A stretch of 15,967 nt of DNA from Deltaproteobacteria bacterium. Lineage in GTDB: Bacteria; Myxococcota; Myxococcia; Myxococcales; 40CM-4-68-19. The stretch covers positions 1-15,967 of the forward strand of contig VBKQ01000357.1 of assembly GCA_005879505.1 (NCBI GenBank), in the 5' to 3' direction. Below the pieces are notes generated by a model. It searched no databases, was not told the DNA's origin, and saw only the letters and a list, made by a program, of their open reading frames with translations. Below are positions 1 through 8,108 of this stretch, in pieces; within the stretch, counting starts at the first letter, position 1, and each line of letters starts with the position of its first letter. A program made the position numbers and the translations under genes.

Positions 1-261
1 GACGGCGACCCCGACGCGGACGCGCTCGCCGGGTTCTGCGAAGGACTCGACGTGCGCGTGAACTTGATCCCGTTGAACCCCGGGCCGGTGCCTTCACAGC
101 GGGCACCGTCGATGGATCGCTGTCGCGCCTTCCAGAAGCGCCTGCGCGACTCCGGCATTCGTGCGCTCCTGCGCATGCCTCACGGGCAGCAGGTCGGAGG
201 GGCGTGCGGTCAACTTGCAGGGGCGCGTCGTCTGCTGCGCAACCATGTTGCGGCAGGCTGA
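1..261 (+). CDS. RlmN/Cfr-family radical SAM protein, C-terminal fragment
   Basis: The 5' end lies outside the window; 86 codons remain, read in frame 1 and ending in TGA. The fragment carries the family's C-terminal hallmarks: VNLIPLNP (residues 20-27 of the fragment) and GACGQLAG near the end. In RlmN the Cys of the ACGQL motif is the methyl-transfer thiol that resolves the protein-RNA intermediate during C2 methylation of adenine in 23S rRNA and tRNA. That Cys is present, so the end looks functional. The stretch before it reads MPHGQQVGG, where typical RlmN has a RGDDIDA-like stretch, so this may be a divergent paralogue rather than the housekeeping enzyme. The radical SAM core cannot be seen. 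Confidence 0.8.
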   Translation, partial: DGDPDADALAGFCEGLDVRVNLIPLNPGPVPSQRAPSMDRCRAFQKRLRDSGIRALLRMPHGQQVGGACGQLAGARRLLRNHVAAG

Positions 262-296
262 CAGCTTGCCCGGCATGTGCCTAGGTTTCCCGCCCT

Positions 297-2900
297 ATGA
301 AGCGATGGCAGAAGATCGTCGGCGTCGCGATTGCGATTCTCGTCGTAGTGGTCGTCGTCGTTTCGTTCGTGCTCGACGGCATCCTCACTGCAAAGGCGAA
401 GGAGCAGGCGCAGAAGATGTCGCAGGAGTGGGGCCGCCCCGTGCAGATCGGAAGCGTCGCGACCAAGCTCCTCACCGGCCTGGGAGTGCGCGTCTCGGAC
501 GTGCAGATCGGGGCCGCTTCCGGCGAGGACATGCCGCTGGTCGACCTGAAGCGCGCCGAAGTGAGGGTGGCGCTGCTGCGCGCCATCTTTTCCGCGGGCA
601 AGAGCGTGCAGGTCCGCTCGGCCGAGGTGCAAGGGCTGACCGTGAACGTCGAGCGGCTCCGCGACGGCACGACGAATCTGCAGCGATTCCAGGAGAAGCT
701 GGCCGCGAACGCGGAGACGAAGCCGAAGGACGAGAAGCAATCCGATCTCTCGTTCTTGCGCGTGGACCATGCGGCGCTGCTCGACGGGAAGATCGCATTC
801 ATCGACAAGGCGACGCGCGGCGCGAAGGAGCTGGCGGTCCAACATCTCGATCTGACCGTCAATGACCTCCGCTCGGGGAGACCGCTGGTCCTGCTCCTCA
901 AGGCGGCGGTGCTGGCGGACAAGCAGAACCTCGAGGTCCGGCTGAAGACGGCTCCGCTTCCAGCGACGCTGACGCCGACGCCGACCAGCGTGGCTCTGCA
1001 CGTGAATCCGCCCATCGACATCGGGCCACTCGGACCGTTCGTCGGCAAGGACGTGGGCCTGCAGGCAGGTACCCTGGATGCGGATTTCGACGCGCAGCTC
1101 GGCGCGGCCGTTGCCGGCGGATCGGGCCCCACCACGGTGAAGGGCGCCATAAAACTCGCGGGCCTGAGCTTCGCGGGCGCGGAGGGTGGCAAGAAGCTCG
1201 ACGTCTCGCTGGACACCGACTTGAAGGGCGATGCGGCGGCCGGCGACGTCCGCATCGACAAGCTCAAGCTGGATGTCGGGCCCGCGGGAATCACCGGTCA
1301 CGGGAGCGGCAAGGGTTTGACCTCGCCGTCGCCGCGGATCGAAGGGTTGGAGATCGTCTCGCACGATCTCGACCCGGCCCGGCTCGCCGCCTACTACCCG
1401 CCGCTGCGCGAGTCCTTGGGAAAGATGCTCGCGGGTCCGATCGCGCTCACCGTGCGCGGCAGCGGGACGCAGTCGGCGCAGGCACTCGAGCTGCGCGTCG
1501 ATCTCACTCCGGTCAAGGTGGCCATGCCCGGGCAGTTGACGAAGGCGGCCGGTGCCCCGATGACGCTGGTTGCGCACGCCAAGGGCGCCGCCGCCGGCAA
1601 CGGCCCGCTGCGATTCGACGCGAGATTCGATCTCGCCGGCGTGGACCTGCGTCCCGGTCAGTCGATCGACAAGAAGCCCGGAGACCGGCTCGATCTCGCG
1701 ATCGAGGGCACCCGCAAGACGAACAAGTCCACTACCGACCCCGACCAGCGCATCGAGCTCTCCGATCTGAAGGCGCACGTGCTCGACGACGAGATCCAGG
1801 GCAAGGGGTGGTACGAGATGAAGGGCGTCGCGGCGAAGGCGACGAAGCAGTTCGACCTCGACCTCGCTTCGTCTCATCTCGATCTGGACCGGATGCTGAT
1901 TCCCTCGACGAGGAAGAAGGAGGAGAGCAAGCCGCTCGATCCGGCGACGTTCAAGGGGCTCTCCGGACACGCCAAGGTGCAGATCGCGCGCCTGACGACG
2001 AAGAGGCAGACGGCGACCGACATCGTCGCGGACGTGGTGGTCGAGGAGGACCACGTCAAGGTCAATACAGCACAGCTCAAGGCGTTCGGCGGGATCGTGA
2101 ACGCCGGCGGGACCGAGATGCGCCTCGCGCACCCCGGCGATCCCTTCCACCTGGTGACGAAGCTCGACGGCGTCGGCCTCGAGAACCTGGTCGCGCTGGG
2201 AACCACCCACAAGCTGCTGGCGGGCAAGTTCAACGGCACCATCGACCTGCGCGGCGCTGGGGACCTGGAGAAGACGCTGGCGGGCGTGCTCGACGGAAAC
2301 GTGCTCGACGGGGTGTTCTATGGAAAGGACATCCTTGCTTCAGTGAGCGGGCCGCTGGCGAAGGCGCTGCCGTTCGGAGCGGCAGGGAAGGTCACCCAGG
2401 GCGGCGCGACCAGCCTGGGCAAGAAGCTGCCCTTCGGAGTGACGATCGAAAACGGGGTTGCGCGGCTGAAGAACCCGATCAAGATCTCCCTTCCGGAGGC
2501 GGAGATGACCTTCTCCGGGGGAATGCGCGTCGACGGCACGCTCGATATGCCCGGAACAGTAGCGCTCGCGCCTCCCACGGTCGCCGCGCTCACCGGCGGG
2601 AAGGTGAAGCCGGCGAATCCGATCCCCGTCAATCTCAAGCTCGTCGGTCCGGCCTGGAACCCGACGGCAACGGAGCTCGACCTGAAACCTGCCGTGAACC
2701 AGATCGTCAAAGAAGGGGGTACGGCGTTGCTCGGGCGCGCGTTCGGCGTCGATTCGTCGAAGGCGCAGCAGAGCGTGGAGCAGAAGGCAGGGCAAGTGCA
2801 GGACGAGGCGCAGCAGCGCGCGGAGGCGGAAGCGGAGGCGAAACGCAAGAAGCTGGAGGAAGAGGCAAAGAACCGGCTGAAGGGCCTGTTCGGCAAGTAG
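297..2900 (+). CDS. AsmA-like envelope protein
   Basis: 867 residues. The ATG at 297 is followed by two Lys/Arg-rich codons and a single hydrophobic segment (about residues 7-28), a signal anchor leaving the rest in the periplasm. The region just after it resembles the AsmA N-terminal domain: GRPVQIGSV, then an amphipathic beta-rich segment with VRSAEVQGLTVNVER, and a repeated beta pattern (GLxxxG, IDLRGAGD, FSGGMRVDGTLDMPG) through to about residue 810. Known AsmA/YhdP/TamB-type proteins form long hydrophobic grooves that help move lipids between membranes. The last 50 residues (about 818-867) are a charged Gln/Glu/Ala/Lys coiled coil, which most AsmA proteins lack. No strong ribosome binding site is seen. 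Family assignment is good; the exact role is inferred. Confidence 0.82.
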   Translation: MKRWQKIVGVAIAILVVVVVVVSFVLDGILTAKAKEQAQKMSQEWGRPVQIGSVATKLLTGLGVRVSDVQIGAASGEDMPLVDLKRAEVRVALLRAIFSAGKSVQVRSAEVQGLTVNVERLRDGTTNLQRFQEKLAANAETKPKDEKQSDLSFLRVDHAALLDGKIAFIDKATRGAKELAVQHLDLTVNDLRSGRPLVLLLKAAVLADKQNLEVRLKTAPLPATLTPTPTSVALHVNPPIDIGPLGPFVGKDVGLQAGTLDADFDAQLGAAVAGGSGPTTVKGAIKLAGLSFAGAEGGKKLDVSLDTDLKGDAAAGDVRIDKLKLDVGPAGITGHGSGKGLTSPSPRIEGLEIVSHDLDPARLAAYYPPLRESLGKMLAGPIALTVRGSGTQSAQALELRVDLTPVKVAMPGQLTKAAGAPMTLVAHAKGAAAGNGPLRFDARFDLAGVDLRPGQSIDKKPGDRLDLAIEGTRKTNKSTTDPDQRIELSDLKAHVLDDEIQGKGWYEMKGVAAKATKQFDLDLASSHLDLDRMLIPSTRKKEESKPLDPATFKGLSGHAKVQIARLTTKRQTATDIVADVVVEEDHVKVNTAQLKAFGGIVNAGGTEMRLAHPGDPFHLVTKLDGVGLENLVALGTTHKLLAGKFNGTIDLRGAGDLEKTLAGVLDGNVLDGVFYGKDILASVSGPLAKALPFGAAGKVTQGGATSLGKKLPFGVTIENGVARLKNPIKISLPEAEMTFSGGMRVDGTLDMPGTVALAPPTVAALTGGKVKPANPIPVNLKLVGPAWNPTATELDLKPAVNQIVKEGGTALLGRAFGVDSSKAQQSVEQKAGQVQDEAQQRAEAEAEAKRKKLEEEAKNRLKGLFGK

Positions 2901-2954
2901 TTGCTGTTTTCGCTCGCACTGCGCGGCGACGCGAGATAAGAAGGAGGGCGCTCG

Positions 2955-2970
2955 CGCCGCTTTTGCGGCG
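2955..2970 (+). other. Small hairpin after the AsmA-like gene
   Basis: CGCCGC-TTTT-GCGGCG, a perfect 6-bp stem with a 4-base loop in the 96-base gap before the next gene. No T-run follows, so it is not a clear intrinsic terminator. It could slow polymerase or protect a 3' end. Confidence 0.35.
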
Positions 2971-2996
2971 GATATCTGCGAATACGGAACAATCGC

Positions 2997-3611
2997 ATGG
3001 CAAATCAGACAAGGGATGCGTCGTTTCGCTCCGTCATCGACCGGTTCACGCGCGAACTGACCGCCGTCATCTCGCGCCAGGTGGAAGAGCAGGTGTCCGC
3101 GGCCCTGTCCCGCATCCAGGTGGGTGGCGGTGCGCGCGTCCATCTCGACGGCAGGCGCTCCGGGAGACTGTGTCCAGTCCCCGGCTGCGGAGAGCCGGGC
3201 GCAGGCCCGCGCAACCGCTGGTTCTGCAAGGACCACGCGAGCAAGCTCTCCGCGGCGGAACAGAAGAGCATCCTCGAACGCAATCGCAGGCTCGCGGCGG
3301 AAGGCAAGCTTCCCACGGCGATCCCTGCGCAGCGGATCGTCCGCCTTCCGGCGAAGGCGCCGAGGCCGCGGCGCGCGCTGGACATGAGCTGCCGCGTCGA
3401 AGGATGCTTGAACCGCTCGCGCGGCCCGCGGGTCGGGTTCATCTGCGATCAGCACCGCGCGGAGCTGAGCGCGGAGGAACAGCGCGCGGCCCGGGAGCGC
3501 TGGAACGCGCGGCAGAGGGGCGCTACGGCGGCGGCCGCGCCCGAGCAGGCGAAGGCGCTGCCGGCGGCGGTCCCGCCCATCGTGCGCAAGGCGGAATCCG
3601 CGGAAGCGTAA
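2997..3611 (+). CDS. Small protein with two tandem Cys4-type Cys/His (C-x4-C-x12-C-x2-H) motifs
   Basis: 204 residues, ATG start with a weak GGA about 8 bases upstream. Residues 8-40 predict an amphipathic helix (VIDRFTRELTAVISRQVEEQ). Two repeats about 73 residues apart each carry C-x4-C-x12-C-x2-H: C59, C64, C77, H80 and C132, C137, C150, H153. Each is followed by a similar helix (LSAAEQKSILER and LSAEEQRAARER). The spacing and the conserved Cys/His set strongly suggest zinc binding, so a nucleic-acid or protein-binding role is possible. The tail is Ala/Pro-rich and probably disordered. No named family is recognised. It sits 43 bases before msrP and could share a transcript with it. Confidence 0.75.
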   Translation: MANQTRDASFRSVIDRFTRELTAVISRQVEEQVSAALSRIQVGGGARVHLDGRRSGRLCPVPGCGEPGAGPRNRWFCKDHASKLSAAEQKSILERNRRLAAEGKLPTAIPAQRIVRLPAKAPRPRRALDMSCRVEGCLNRSRGPRVGFICDQHRAELSAEEQRAARERWNARQRGATAAAAPEQAKALPAAVPPIVRKAESAEA

Positions 3612-3643
3612 CCAAGCGCGCGCGGGCGGCGTACGATCGCCGC

Positions 3644-3648
3644 GGAGG
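3644..3648 (+). promoter_or_regulatory. Ribosome binding site of msrP
   Basis: GGAGG, six bases before the ATG at 3655. This supports that start, which puts the twin-arginine motif at residues 14-16. Confidence 0.75.
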
Positions 3649-3654
3649 TCACGC

Positions 3655-4581
3655 ATGCGCTGGTCCGAGGTGACGCCCAGGTCGCTATACGTTCGCCGCC
3701 GCGAGTTCCTCAAGCTCGGCGCGGGCAGCGCGCTCGCTCTATCGCTTCCCGCGTTCGCCAGGGCGAAGGTCGAGCACGGGCCGAAGCTAGCCGGGGTCAC
3801 CGCCAATCCGAACTATGCGTTGGCGGAGGAGAAGAAGAACTCCTTCGAAGACATCACCACCTACAACAACTTCTACGAGCTGGGCAGCGACAAGTCGGAC
3901 CCGAGCGAGAACGCGGGCAAGCTGCAGACGCGTCCCTGGACAGTGAGCGTGGAAGGCGAAGTGGGCAAGCCGCGCAAGTGGGACATCGAGGAGATCCTCA
4001 AGTCCTTCCCCATCGAGGAGCGCGTCTACCGGCTGCGCTGCGTCGAGGCGTGGTCGATGGTGATCCCCTGGGACGGATTTCCGCTGGCGGACTTCCTCAA
4101 GAAGCACGATCCCACCAGCCGGGCGAAGTACGTCGCGTTCGAGAGCGCGGTGCAGCCGCAGATGCCGGGAGTGAAGGGATACGCGGGGATTCCCTTCCCT
4201 TATCTCGAGGGATTGCGCATCGACGAGGCGATGCATCCCCTCTCGCTCCTCGTCGTCGGCCTGTACGGCGAGGCGCTCCCCAACCAGGACGGCGCGCCCA
4301 TCCGTCTCGTGGTTCCCTGGAAGTACGGCTTCAAGTCGGCGAAGAGCATCGTCAAGATCAGGCTACAAGAAAGCCAGCCTCCCACCACCTGGAACCAGTA
4401 TGGCGGCGGCGCCGAGTACGGCTTCTACGCGAACGTCAATCCGGACGTGGATCACCCGCGCTGGAGCCAGGCGAGGGAACGTCGCATCGGCGAGCTGCTG
4501 CGGCGCAAGACGCTCATGTTCAACGGCTACTCGGAAGTGGCCTCACTCTACGCCGGGCTCGATTTGAGGAAGTTCTATTGA
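3655..4581 (+). CDS. msrP: MsrP, periplasmic protein-methionine-sulfoxide reductase, molybdopterin subunit
   Basis: 308 residues, the usual length for the YedY/MsrP family. The N-terminus is a Tat signal: RRREFLK at residues 14-20, then a hydrophobic stretch and a likely cut near AFARA (residue 36). The molybdopterin site is clear: YRLRCVEAWSMVIPW, with C129 as the Mo ligand (E. coli YedY has the same motif). NNFYE at 71-75 and the KYGFKSAKSI segment are also family hallmarks. The enzyme repairs oxidised methionines in periplasmic proteins with electrons from MsrQ. The gene has a strong ribosome binding site and overlaps msrQ by four bases, so the two are co-translated. An NtrC-type regulator follows in the same operon. 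Confidence 0.96.
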   Translation: MRWSEVTPRSLYVRRREFLKLGAGSALALSLPAFARAKVEHGPKLAGVTANPNYALAEEKKNSFEDITTYNNFYELGSDKSDPSENAGKLQTRPWTVSVEGEVGKPRKWDIEEILKSFPIEERVYRLRCVEAWSMVIPWDGFPLADFLKKHDPTSRAKYVAFESAVQPQMPGVKGYAGIPFPYLEGLRIDEAMHPLSLLVVGLYGEALPNQDGAPIRLVVPWKYGFKSAKSIVKIRLQESQPPTTWNQYGGGAEYGFYANVNPDVDHPRWSQARERRIGELLRRKTLMFNGYSEVASLYAGLDLRKFY

Positions 4582-5177
4582 AGAAGGCGCTGGTCCCCGC
4601 CGCCTTCGCCGCCTGCTGCGTACCTCTGCTCTGGTTCGCCGTACAGGCGGCGACATCGGGCCTGGGCGCGAACCCGGTCGAAGAGCTCCTCAACGATCTG
4701 GGATACACCGCATTCGTGCTGCTGGCGCTCACTCTTGCGTGCACGCCCCTGCAGACCGTCGCCGGCTGGAACTGGCCGATCCGCATCCGCAAGCTGCTGG
4801 GCGACTTCTGCTTCTTCTACGCTTGCCTGCACATGCTGACGTACGTCGTCATCGACCAGGGACTCGACTTCAAGGCGGTCGCCACCGACGTCCTCAAGCA
4901 CAAGTTCATCTTCCTGGGGATGGCGACCTGGCTCTTGCTGCTGCCGCTCGCCGTCACCTCGACGCGAGGGTGGCAGCGCCGGCTGGGGTTCCGCCGATGG
5001 AAGCGGCTGCACCGCCTCGTCTACCTGGTGGGCGGACTGGCGAGCTTCCACTTCTTGCTCCGATTCAAGACCCCCCGGGTGGAAACCATCGCCTGGATGG
5101 GCGTCATCTGCGTGCTCCTCCTCGTGCGGGCGGTCGCCGCCGTGCGCAGGCGCGCGGGAATGGTACAGTCACCTTGA
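4578..5177 (+). CDS. msrQ: MsrQ, haem-binding membrane subunit of the MsrPQ system
   Basis: 199 residues if translation starts at the TTG at 4578, which overlaps the msrP stop as TTGA. This start gives the expected family length; the reading frame stays open further upstream through msrP, but that part is a shadow. About five to six hydrophobic segments form a ferric-reductase-like domain. Likely haem-ligand histidines lie in CFFYACLHML (H85), RLHRLVYL (H145) and SFHFLL (H158). LLPLAVTSTRGWQRRLG matches the MsrQ/YedZ signature. It passes electrons from the quinone pool or a cytosolic flavin reductase to MsrP. The stop is one base from the next start, which indicates an operon with the response regulator. 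Confidence 0.95.
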   Translation: MKKALVPAAFAACCVPLLWFAVQAATSGLGANPVEELLNDLGYTAFVLLALTLACTPLQTVAGWNWPIRIRKLLGDFCFFYACLHMLTYVVIDQGLDFKAVATDVLKHKFIFLGMATWLLLLPLAVTSTRGWQRRLGFRRWKRLHRLVYLVGGLASFHFLLRFKTPRVETIAWMGVICVLLLVRAVAAVRRRAGMVQSP

Positions 5178-5178
5178 G

Positions 5179-6564
5179 ATGTCGCCGGCAGCGAACATCC
5201 TCATCGTCGACGACGACGCGAACCTGCGTCAGAACATTCATTTCATCCTCGACAAAGGGGGGATGAAGTCGGCGATGGCTTCCTCGGGCGAGGAGGCGTT
5301 GCAGCGCATGCGCACCACCGCCTTCGATCTGGTGCTGCTCGACGTGCAGATGCCGGGGATGGGCGGCCTGGAAGCGCTGCGGATCATGCGGGAGCGCCAT
5401 CCCGATGTCGGCGTGATCATGTGCTCGGTGCTGAAGGACATCGCAGTCGCGGTGGAGGCGATGCACACCGGCGCCCTCGATTACGTTACCAAGGACTTCT
5501 CCCCGCCCGAGTTGATCGCGCGCGTGCGCAAGACGCTGGCGCAGCTCAGGGCCGGGCGCGAGCTCGAGCGGCTGCACGACGTCGAAGCGACGCACGTGGG
5601 CCGGCCGATGGTCCTGGGCAGCTCCTCGCGGATGCGCGCGGTCGTCCAGGTAGCCGAGAAGATCGCCCCCAAGCCCGTGACCGTGTTGATCACCGGGGAC
5701 AGCGGCACCGGAAAAGAAGTCCTGGCGCGGTACATCCACGCCCGCAGCGATCGCAAGACGGGCCCCTTCGTGGCGGTCAATCTTCCCGCCATCCCCGCGA
5801 ACCTGGTGGAGAGCGAGCTCTTCGGCCACGAGCGGGGAGCGTTCACCGGCGCCGACCGGCAGAAGCTGGGCAAGTTCGAGCTGGCAAACGGGGGCACCCT
5901 GTTTCTCGACGAGATCGGCGACCTGGCGCTCGACCTGCAGGGGAAGATCCTCCGGGCGCTGCAGGAGCACGAGATCGAGCGAGTGGGCGGCGAGAAGCCC
6001 ATCCAGCTCGATCTGCGCGTGATCTGCGCGACCAACCGCGATCTCGCCAAGCGGGTGCAGGAAGGCAAGTTCCGCGAAGACCTCTTCTGGCGGCTCAAGG
6101 TGGTGCCGATCGAGCTGCCGCCCCTGCGCGAACGGCGGGAGGACATCCGCGACCTGGCGCAGCATTTCCTCGCGCGCAACGCGGCGGAGCACGGCCGCGG
6201 ACCGCAGACGCTGTCGGAGGGGGCCCTGCAGCTGCTCGAGCGCTATTCCTGGCCCGGCAACATCCGCGAGCTCGAGAACATCATGGCGCGGATGGCCGTG
6301 GTCTGCGATTCCGAGGTCATCGAGGAGCCGGATCTCCCTTTTGACTTCGCCCTGTCAGCCAGCGCGGAGCCCGAGGCCGAATCGGGGCAGAGCCTGGACG
6401 CGGCGCTTCTCGCGTTCGAAAAGAGCTTCTTGCGCAAGGCGCTGAAGCGCAACCAATGGAACCGCAAGCGCACCGCCGAGCAGCTGCAGATCGGATACTC
6501 GACGCTGAAAGCCAAGCTGAAGTCCTACGGCATCGTCGCTGGCGCCAACGGCGACGAGGACTGA
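5179..6564 (+). CDS. NtrC-family sigma-54-dependent response regulator
   Basis: 461 residues in three domains. Residues 1-120 are a receiver: acidic pocket D11-D13, phospho-acceptor D55 in LVLLDVQMPG, S83 and K105. Residues about 145-375 are an AAA+ sigma-54 activator domain: Walker A GDSGTGKE (173-180), GAFTGA (220-225) that contacts sigma-54, and Walker B GTLFLDEIGD (239-248). The C-terminus (about 410-455) is a Fis-type helix-turn-helix ending in TAEQLQIGYSTLKAKL. All catalytic motifs are intact. There is no strong ribosome binding site; the start follows the msrQ stop after one base, so translation is probably coupled. The 3' end overlaps the oppositely oriented histidine kinase gene by 40 bases. 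The likely partner is that kinase, and the likely target is the sigma-54 promoter in front of the maturase gene. Confidence 0.95.
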   Translation: MSPAANILIVDDDANLRQNIHFILDKGGMKSAMASSGEEALQRMRTTAFDLVLLDVQMPGMGGLEALRIMRERHPDVGVIMCSVLKDIAVAVEAMHTGALDYVTKDFSPPELIARVRKTLAQLRAGRELERLHDVEATHVGRPMVLGSSSRMRAVVQVAEKIAPKPVTVLITGDSGTGKEVLARYIHARSDRKTGPFVAVNLPAIPANLVESELFGHERGAFTGADRQKLGKFELANGGTLFLDEIGDLALDLQGKILRALQEHEIERVGGEKPIQLDLRVICATNRDLAKRVQEGKFREDLFWRLKVVPIELPPLRERREDIRDLAQHFLARNAAEHGRGPQTLSEGALQLLERYSWPGNIRELENIMARMAVVCDSEVIEEPDLPFDFALSASAEPEAESGQSLDAALLAFEKSFLRKALKRNQWNRKRTAEQLQIGYSTLKAKLKSYGIVAGANGDED

Positions 6565-8108
6565 TCTCCGCTCACCGGCAGCGACAAGGTGAACGTGCTG
6601 CCCTCGCCGGGCTTGCTCTTCACCGAAACCGTGCCTCCATGCGCCACGGCGATGCGGCGGACGTTGGGGAGGCCCATGCCCACGTGCGCGCCGGTGCGCT
6701 TGGTCGAGGAGAACGACTCGAACAGGGTCGCGATCCGATCCGGTTCGACGCCCTGGCCCCGGTCCTCGACCGCGAGCACCGCCGCGCCGTTTCCGCGCTC
6801 GATCCGCAGGCGCACCGCGGAGCCCGGTTTCGAGGCCTCGATGGCGTTGCGGGTGAGATTGAGCGCGGCGCGCTCCAGCAGGTAGCGATCGCCGCGCACC
6901 CACAGCTTGGACGGCGCCGGCTGCAACTCGATGGTCACGTTCGCCTCTTTCGCGTATCCCTGGGCACCCAGGCGCACGCTCTCCGCGAACGCGTTCAGCT
7001 CGATGGGGAGGAAGTCCGCAGGCTTCGCTTCGCGCGTCAGATCCGAGAAGTCAGCCACGAAGCGGCGCAGCGTACTCACCTCCCCGGCGAGCGATTCGCG
7101 GATGCGAGGCAGGTAGTCCGCGTCGTTCATCGCGGCGAGCTGCTCGATCTGCTGCAGGATGGTGAGCCGGTGGCCAAGGTCGTGCGTGACGCCGGTGGCG
7201 ATGCGCCCGGCGGTCTTGAAGCGCTCCTCCAGCTCGAGGGACGTCAGCATCCGACGGGCGAAGGCGGAGCCGACCGCGATCGAGATGAGCAGCGTCAGCA
7301 CGGCGCCGGAGGCGAGGAACTTGAGCGCCGTGCGCGCTCCTCGCAGCGCCTCCTCCGCGGGCTGCTCGACCGCGATGCTCCAGCCGAGATTCGGAAGGGA
7401 GGTCCATCCGGCAAGGACGTCACGGCCATCGCCGCTGCGTAACCTGGTGGGCGCGGGCGTTCCGTTGACGAGCCCCGAGGCGAGCGCGGATTCCGCGACC
7501 GGCTCGCCGCTGAGCACCGCGGCCCGCATCGCGCCGGAGCCGGCCGCGACCAACCGGCCGGTGCGGTCGAAGGCGAGCGCGTATCCCTGTTCGCCGATGC
7601 GGATGCGCTGGACCTGCCGCTGCAGCTCGAGCAGGTCGAGCGTCGCACACACGGCGCGGCCCAGCTTTCCCGATGGAACGCAGACGTCCATCGCGGGCGA
7701 CAGCTCTGCGATGTACGTCTCGGAGGCGACCTCGTTTCCACGAAGCGCCGCGGCGATCTGCTCGCGATTGAGCATCCGAGGCAGCTCGCGTGGGGACGTT
7801 TCCGTGGAGACGAGGCGCAGCTTGCCCAGACTCGGCGCATCGAGCGAGACATCGGCAAGACGCCGCGCCGCGTCCGCTTCGTCCGCGACCGCAGTGCCGA
7901 TCGCGCGCAGCATTTCGCGCTGCTGCACGATGTACGTCGCAATTCGCGTCCCAGCTTGAGCGGCGATTGCCTCCAGGGCCTCCTGCGAGGCGCGCTCCCC
8001 GCGATCCCGAAGGATCTGAAGCCCGAACACCGCGAGAAGGAGGAGCGGGAGCACGCCGCTCGTGGCGACCAGGGCCGTGAGCAGCAAGGCAATGCGGCGG
8101 CGGGTCAC
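6525..8108 (-). CDS. Membrane histidine kinase with Cache-type periplasmic sensor
   Basis: 527 residues from the GTG at 8108. This start overlaps the stop of the upstream gene as GTGA and has GGAGG seven bases before it; an ATG at 8123 is in frame, but that ATG is immediately followed by the GGAGG. Membrane segments are at about 6-30 and 262-285. Between them is a roughly 230-residue periplasmic domain with Cache marks (GEQGYALAFDRTGRLVAAG; LPNLGWSIAVEQP). There is no evident HAMP domain. The kinase core has H309 in GVTHDLGHRLT, N-box NLTRNAIEAS (N421), G1 DRGQGV, F-box LFESFSSTK and G2 GMGLPNV. The H+4 and H+5 residues are His and Arg rather than the usual Asn/Thr and Pro. It is the last gene of the maturase operon and probably pairs with the convergent regulator. 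Confidence 0.93.
   Translation of the reverse strand: MTRRRIALLLTALVATSGVLPLLLLAVFGLQILRDRGERASQEALEAIAAQAGTRIATYIVQQREMLRAIGTAVADEADAARRLADVSLDAPSLGKLRLVSTETSPRELPRMLNREQIAAALRGNEVASETYIAELSPAMDVCVPSGKLGRAVCATLDLLELQRQVQRIRIGEQGYALAFDRTGRLVAAGSGAMRAAVLSGEPVAESALASGLVNGTPAPTRLRSGDGRDVLAGWTSLPNLGWSIAVEQPAEEALRGARTALKFLASGAVLTLLISIAVGSAFARRMLTSLELEERFKTAGRIATGVTHDLGHRLTILQQIEQLAAMNDADYLPRIRESLAGEVSTLRRFVADFSDLTREAKPADFLPIELNAFAESVRLGAQGYAKEANVTIELQPAPSKLWVRGDRYLLERAALNLTRNAIEASKPGSAVRLRIERGNGAAVLAVEDRGQGVEPDRIATLFESFSSTKRTGAHVGMGLPNVRRIAVAHGGTVSVKSKPGEGSTFTLSLPVSGDQSSSPLAPATMP

Noticed and set aside
210..2210. A 666-codon open frame on the minus strand opposite the AsmA-like gene.
   Set aside because: It is a GC-rich shadow: Arg/Leu/His-rich composition, no motif, while the plus strand has a coherent AsmA-type protein.
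2955..2970. The hairpin after the AsmA-like gene as an intrinsic terminator.
   Set aside because: No T-run follows the stem, so it is listed only as a hairpin.
3978..4577. The msrQ reading frame stays open upstream, to 3978.
   Set aside because: That part is an Arg/Gly-rich shadow of msrP; MsrQ starts at the TTG at 4578, which gives the family length.
6456..7959. Plus-strand frames opposite the histidine kinase.
   Set aside because: The minus strand carries all kinase boxes; these frames have no motif and overlap each other.
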